Assembly: GCA_019247865.1 (NCBI GenBank)
Contig: JAFBAJ010000698.1
Location: forward strand, 1 to 6,627
Length of the DNA: 6,627 nucleotides
Source: Acidobacteriota bacterium
GTDB taxonomy: Bacteria; Acidobacteriota; Blastocatellia; Pyrinomonadales; Pyrinomonadaceae
Reading direction: 5' to 3'
This document shows positions 5,067 through 6,627 of the stretch, in pieces. The stretch's first letter is position 1, and every line of letters begins with the position of its first letter. The notes beneath the pieces were generated by a model. That model saw only the letters and a program-made list of their open reading frames with translations. It made no database searches and had not been told where the DNA came from. The translations under genes and the position numbers were made by a program.

Positions 5067-6627
5067 TTACCTCGGTGCGCCACGCGAGCGCCCGGACAGG
5101 AGCATCTCGCGCCCGACCAGATAGAGCAGCACCGTCAGCACCAGGAACGGAATCATCCCCAGCAGGTCGGGATGACTGCCCGCCGCGAAGAACGGGTTAT
5201 GCTCCGTCGACCAGTCCTCATAGCCTTTGAATCTGGCGACCATCCCTTCGCTCAGATTTAAGAAGGCGTAGACGACGCCCGCCAGTGTTCCGCCCGCGAT
5301 GTAGCCGGAGGCCAGCAGCACGCCCTGGCTCTTGTCGCCCTCTGCGACCAGCTCCTCTTCGCTGAGCCGCTTGTTCTCAGGCTTACGCGCCAGATACTTG
5401 TCCACCAGCCAGCGCACCATGCCGCCGACAAAGATCGGCGTCGAGGTCGAGAGCGGCAGGTAGACTCCGACCGCAAACGCCAGCGACGGAATGCCCGACA
5501 GCTCAAGCACGATGGCGATCATCACTCCCAACAGCACCAAGCCCCAGGGCAGTTGCCGGCTGAGGATGCCTTTGATGATGTAGGACATCAGCGTCGCCTT
5601 AGGCGCGGTGAACTTCTGCACGCCGGAGCCATCCGGACGCTTATCGTAGACGCCGTTGATGCCGGGGTCTGCCAGATAGATCGGCACGCCCTGATCGTTG
5701 ACCAGATAACGTCCCGCAGGGCCGTTCTCGGTCGTCGTCTTGTGCCAGACGAAATATTGGCCCGCGTCACCGGCCGCCGCTGAGCCTTCGAGCTTTTCAC
5801 GCTTGGGCGTGCCGCCGTTCATCTCGTAATCGGAGGCGTTGGCTTTGAAGCCTGCGGGGAAGGTGAAGTCCTTGTTGCTTGCAATCGGCACGTAGACCGT
5901 GCCCGACTGATTGAGCTGCAGGAGGATCGGCCCCAGGACGAGAGCCGACGCGAGCGCGCCGACCAGAATCGCTATCTGCTGGTACTTAGGCGTCGCGCCG
6001 ACCAGAAATCCGGTCTTCAAATCCTGCGAAGTCGTGCCGCCGTTCGACGCCGCGATACAGACGATGGCTCCGATGGAAAGCGCCGTCACGTAATAGGGCG
6101 GAGCCGTCCAGCCGATGATCAGGAAGACGAGGCTCGTCAGGAGCAGCGTCGCCACAGTCATTCCCGAAATCGGATTGGACGAAGAGCCGACCTCGCCCGT
6201 CAGGCGCGAGGAGACCGTCACGAAGAGAAAACCGAACGCGACGATCAGGAGCGCGCCGAGGATGTTCCATTGCAGGTTGAGCGAACGGCTGAGCATGATC
6301 GCCAGCAGCAGCACCACGATGCCGCCGATGACGAACTTCATCGACAGATCCTGATCCGTGCGCGGTGCGTTCTCGTTTCCGCCGCGACTGCCGCGCAGGT
6401 CTGCGAGGCCGCCCTTGAGGCCGTGCCAGATGATCGGCAGAGAGCGGAAGAGGCTGATGATGCCGCCCGCCGCGACCGCGCCCGCGCCGATGTACAGAAT
6501 GTAAGCCTTCTGAATCTGCGACACGGACATGTCCTTGATGACGTGCGCCGTCTCCGGCGCGAGCGGAGTCATCCAGCCGCCGCCGAAGAACTTGATCGCC
6601 GGAATCAGCACGAGGAACGAGAGCACG
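5067..6627 (-). CDS. OPT-family oligopeptide/metal-chelate transporter (N-terminus off the right edge)
   Basis: The frame is open to the right edge, so the first visible residue (a GTG at 6624-6626, otherwise read as Val) is probably not the start. 519 residues are visible; prokaryotic OPT proteins are usually about 600-700 long, so perhaps 100-180 residues are missing. Family signatures (fragment numbering) include 'GEVGSSSNPISGMTVATLL' at 144-162, 'SNGGTTSQDLKTGFLVGATP' at 194-213, 'LPWGLVLLGVMIAIVLELSG' at 359-378 and 'AFAVGVYLPLSTSTPIFVGG' at 383-402. About eleven hydrophobic segments are visible, at roughly 1-17, 41-62, 96-113, 120-140, 155-172, 176-194, 213-237, 357-378, 380-403, 434-456 and 489-506. 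A polar stretch at 244-345 ('GRYLVNDQGVPIYLADPGIN') separates two membrane blocks, as in other members. The family moves oligopeptides or metal-chelate compounds across the inner membrane, probably with protons; the substrate here cannot be read from sequence. Two hairpins follow the TAA. Confidence 0.92.
   Translation of the reverse strand, partial: VLSFLVLIPAIKFFGGGWMTPLAPETAHVIKDMSVSQIQKAYILYIGAGAVAAGGIISLFRSLPIIWHGLKGGLADLRGSRGGNENAPRTDQDLSMKFVIGGIVVLLLAIMLSRSLNLQWNILGALLIVAFGFLFVTVSSRLTGEVGSSSNPISGMTVATLLLTSLVFLIIGWTAPPYYVTALSIGAIVCIAASNGGTTSQDLKTGFLVGATPKYQQIAILVGALASALVLGPILLQLNQSGTVYVPIASNKDFTFPAGFKANASDYEMNGGTPKREKLEGSAAAGDAGQYFVWHKTTTENGPAGRYLVNDQGVPIYLADPGINGVYDKRPDGSGVQKFTAPKATLMSYIIKGILSRQLPWGLVLLGVMIAIVLELSGIPSLAFAVGVYLPLSTSTPIFVGGMVRWLVDKYLARKPENKRLSEEELVAEGDKSQGVLLASGYIAGGTLAGVVYAFLNLSEGMVARFKGYEDWSTEHNPFFAAGSHPDLLGMIPFLVLTVLLYLVGREMLLSGRSRGAPR

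Noticed and set aside
5588..5895. Polar insertion in the OPT protein as a fused foreign domain
   Set aside because: A soluble stretch with a 'G.YLV...G..IYL.DPGI.G' pattern between membrane blocks is, as far as I can recall, a normal part of many prokaryotic OPT proteins.

Overview
The window looks like a piece of an Acidobacteriota chromosome, most likely class Blastocatellia. This is judged from family resemblance and high GC only; there is no rRNA or marker gene here. The reasons are the reprolysin-type exported protease with a C-terminal run of DxDGDG repeats, the secreted chain of carboxypeptidase-regulatory-like sandwich domains, and the pilin-like C-terminus ending in a 'YGRTGKVSYYLD' type motif, all of which are styles common in that group. 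Coding density is high. No gap between genes exceeds about 135 bases, and I see no tRNA, rRNA, CRISPR, insertion sequence or phage gene.

Layout: (1) Positions 1-1581, plus strand, hold the C-terminal 526 residues of a large exported protein, probably a reprolysin-like (M12B) zinc metalloprotease, whose catalytic part lies off the left edge. It ends in six calcium-loop repeats. (2) Positions 1590-1669 hold a near-perfect inverted repeat, 28 of 29 pairs in its core, between two convergent genes. It is a good candidate for a shared terminator and for a dispersed genomic repeat. (3) Positions 1672-2100, minus strand, encode a single-domain PilZ (cyclic di-GMP receptor) protein with both binding motifs intact. 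A possible promoter and a short direct repeat lie upstream. (4) Positions 2234-4123, minus strand, encode a 629-residue exported protein made of about five carboxypeptidase-regulatory-like beta-sandwich domains. (5) Positions 4142-4933, minus strand, encode a 263-residue exported protein joining an NTF2-like domain to a pilin-like C-terminal domain; only 18 bases separate it from gene 4, so the two probably share an mRNA. (6) Positions 5067-6627, minus strand, encode the C-terminal part of an OPT-family transporter, followed by two hairpins. The second has a T-rich tail and is a convincing intrinsic terminator.

The common theme is the cell envelope: a secreted protease, two co-transcribed exported proteins, a peptide or metal-chelate transporter, and a c-di-GMP receptor. 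Digestion of external protein followed by peptide uptake would be a natural link, but the genes are not one operon and this is only inference. The terminator after the OPT gene argues that the transporter is a separate unit. I found no convincing evidence for an undescribed defence or mobile system. The least ordinary items are the NTF2-like/pilin-like fusion paired with the sandwich-domain protein, and the inverted repeat between the convergent genes.
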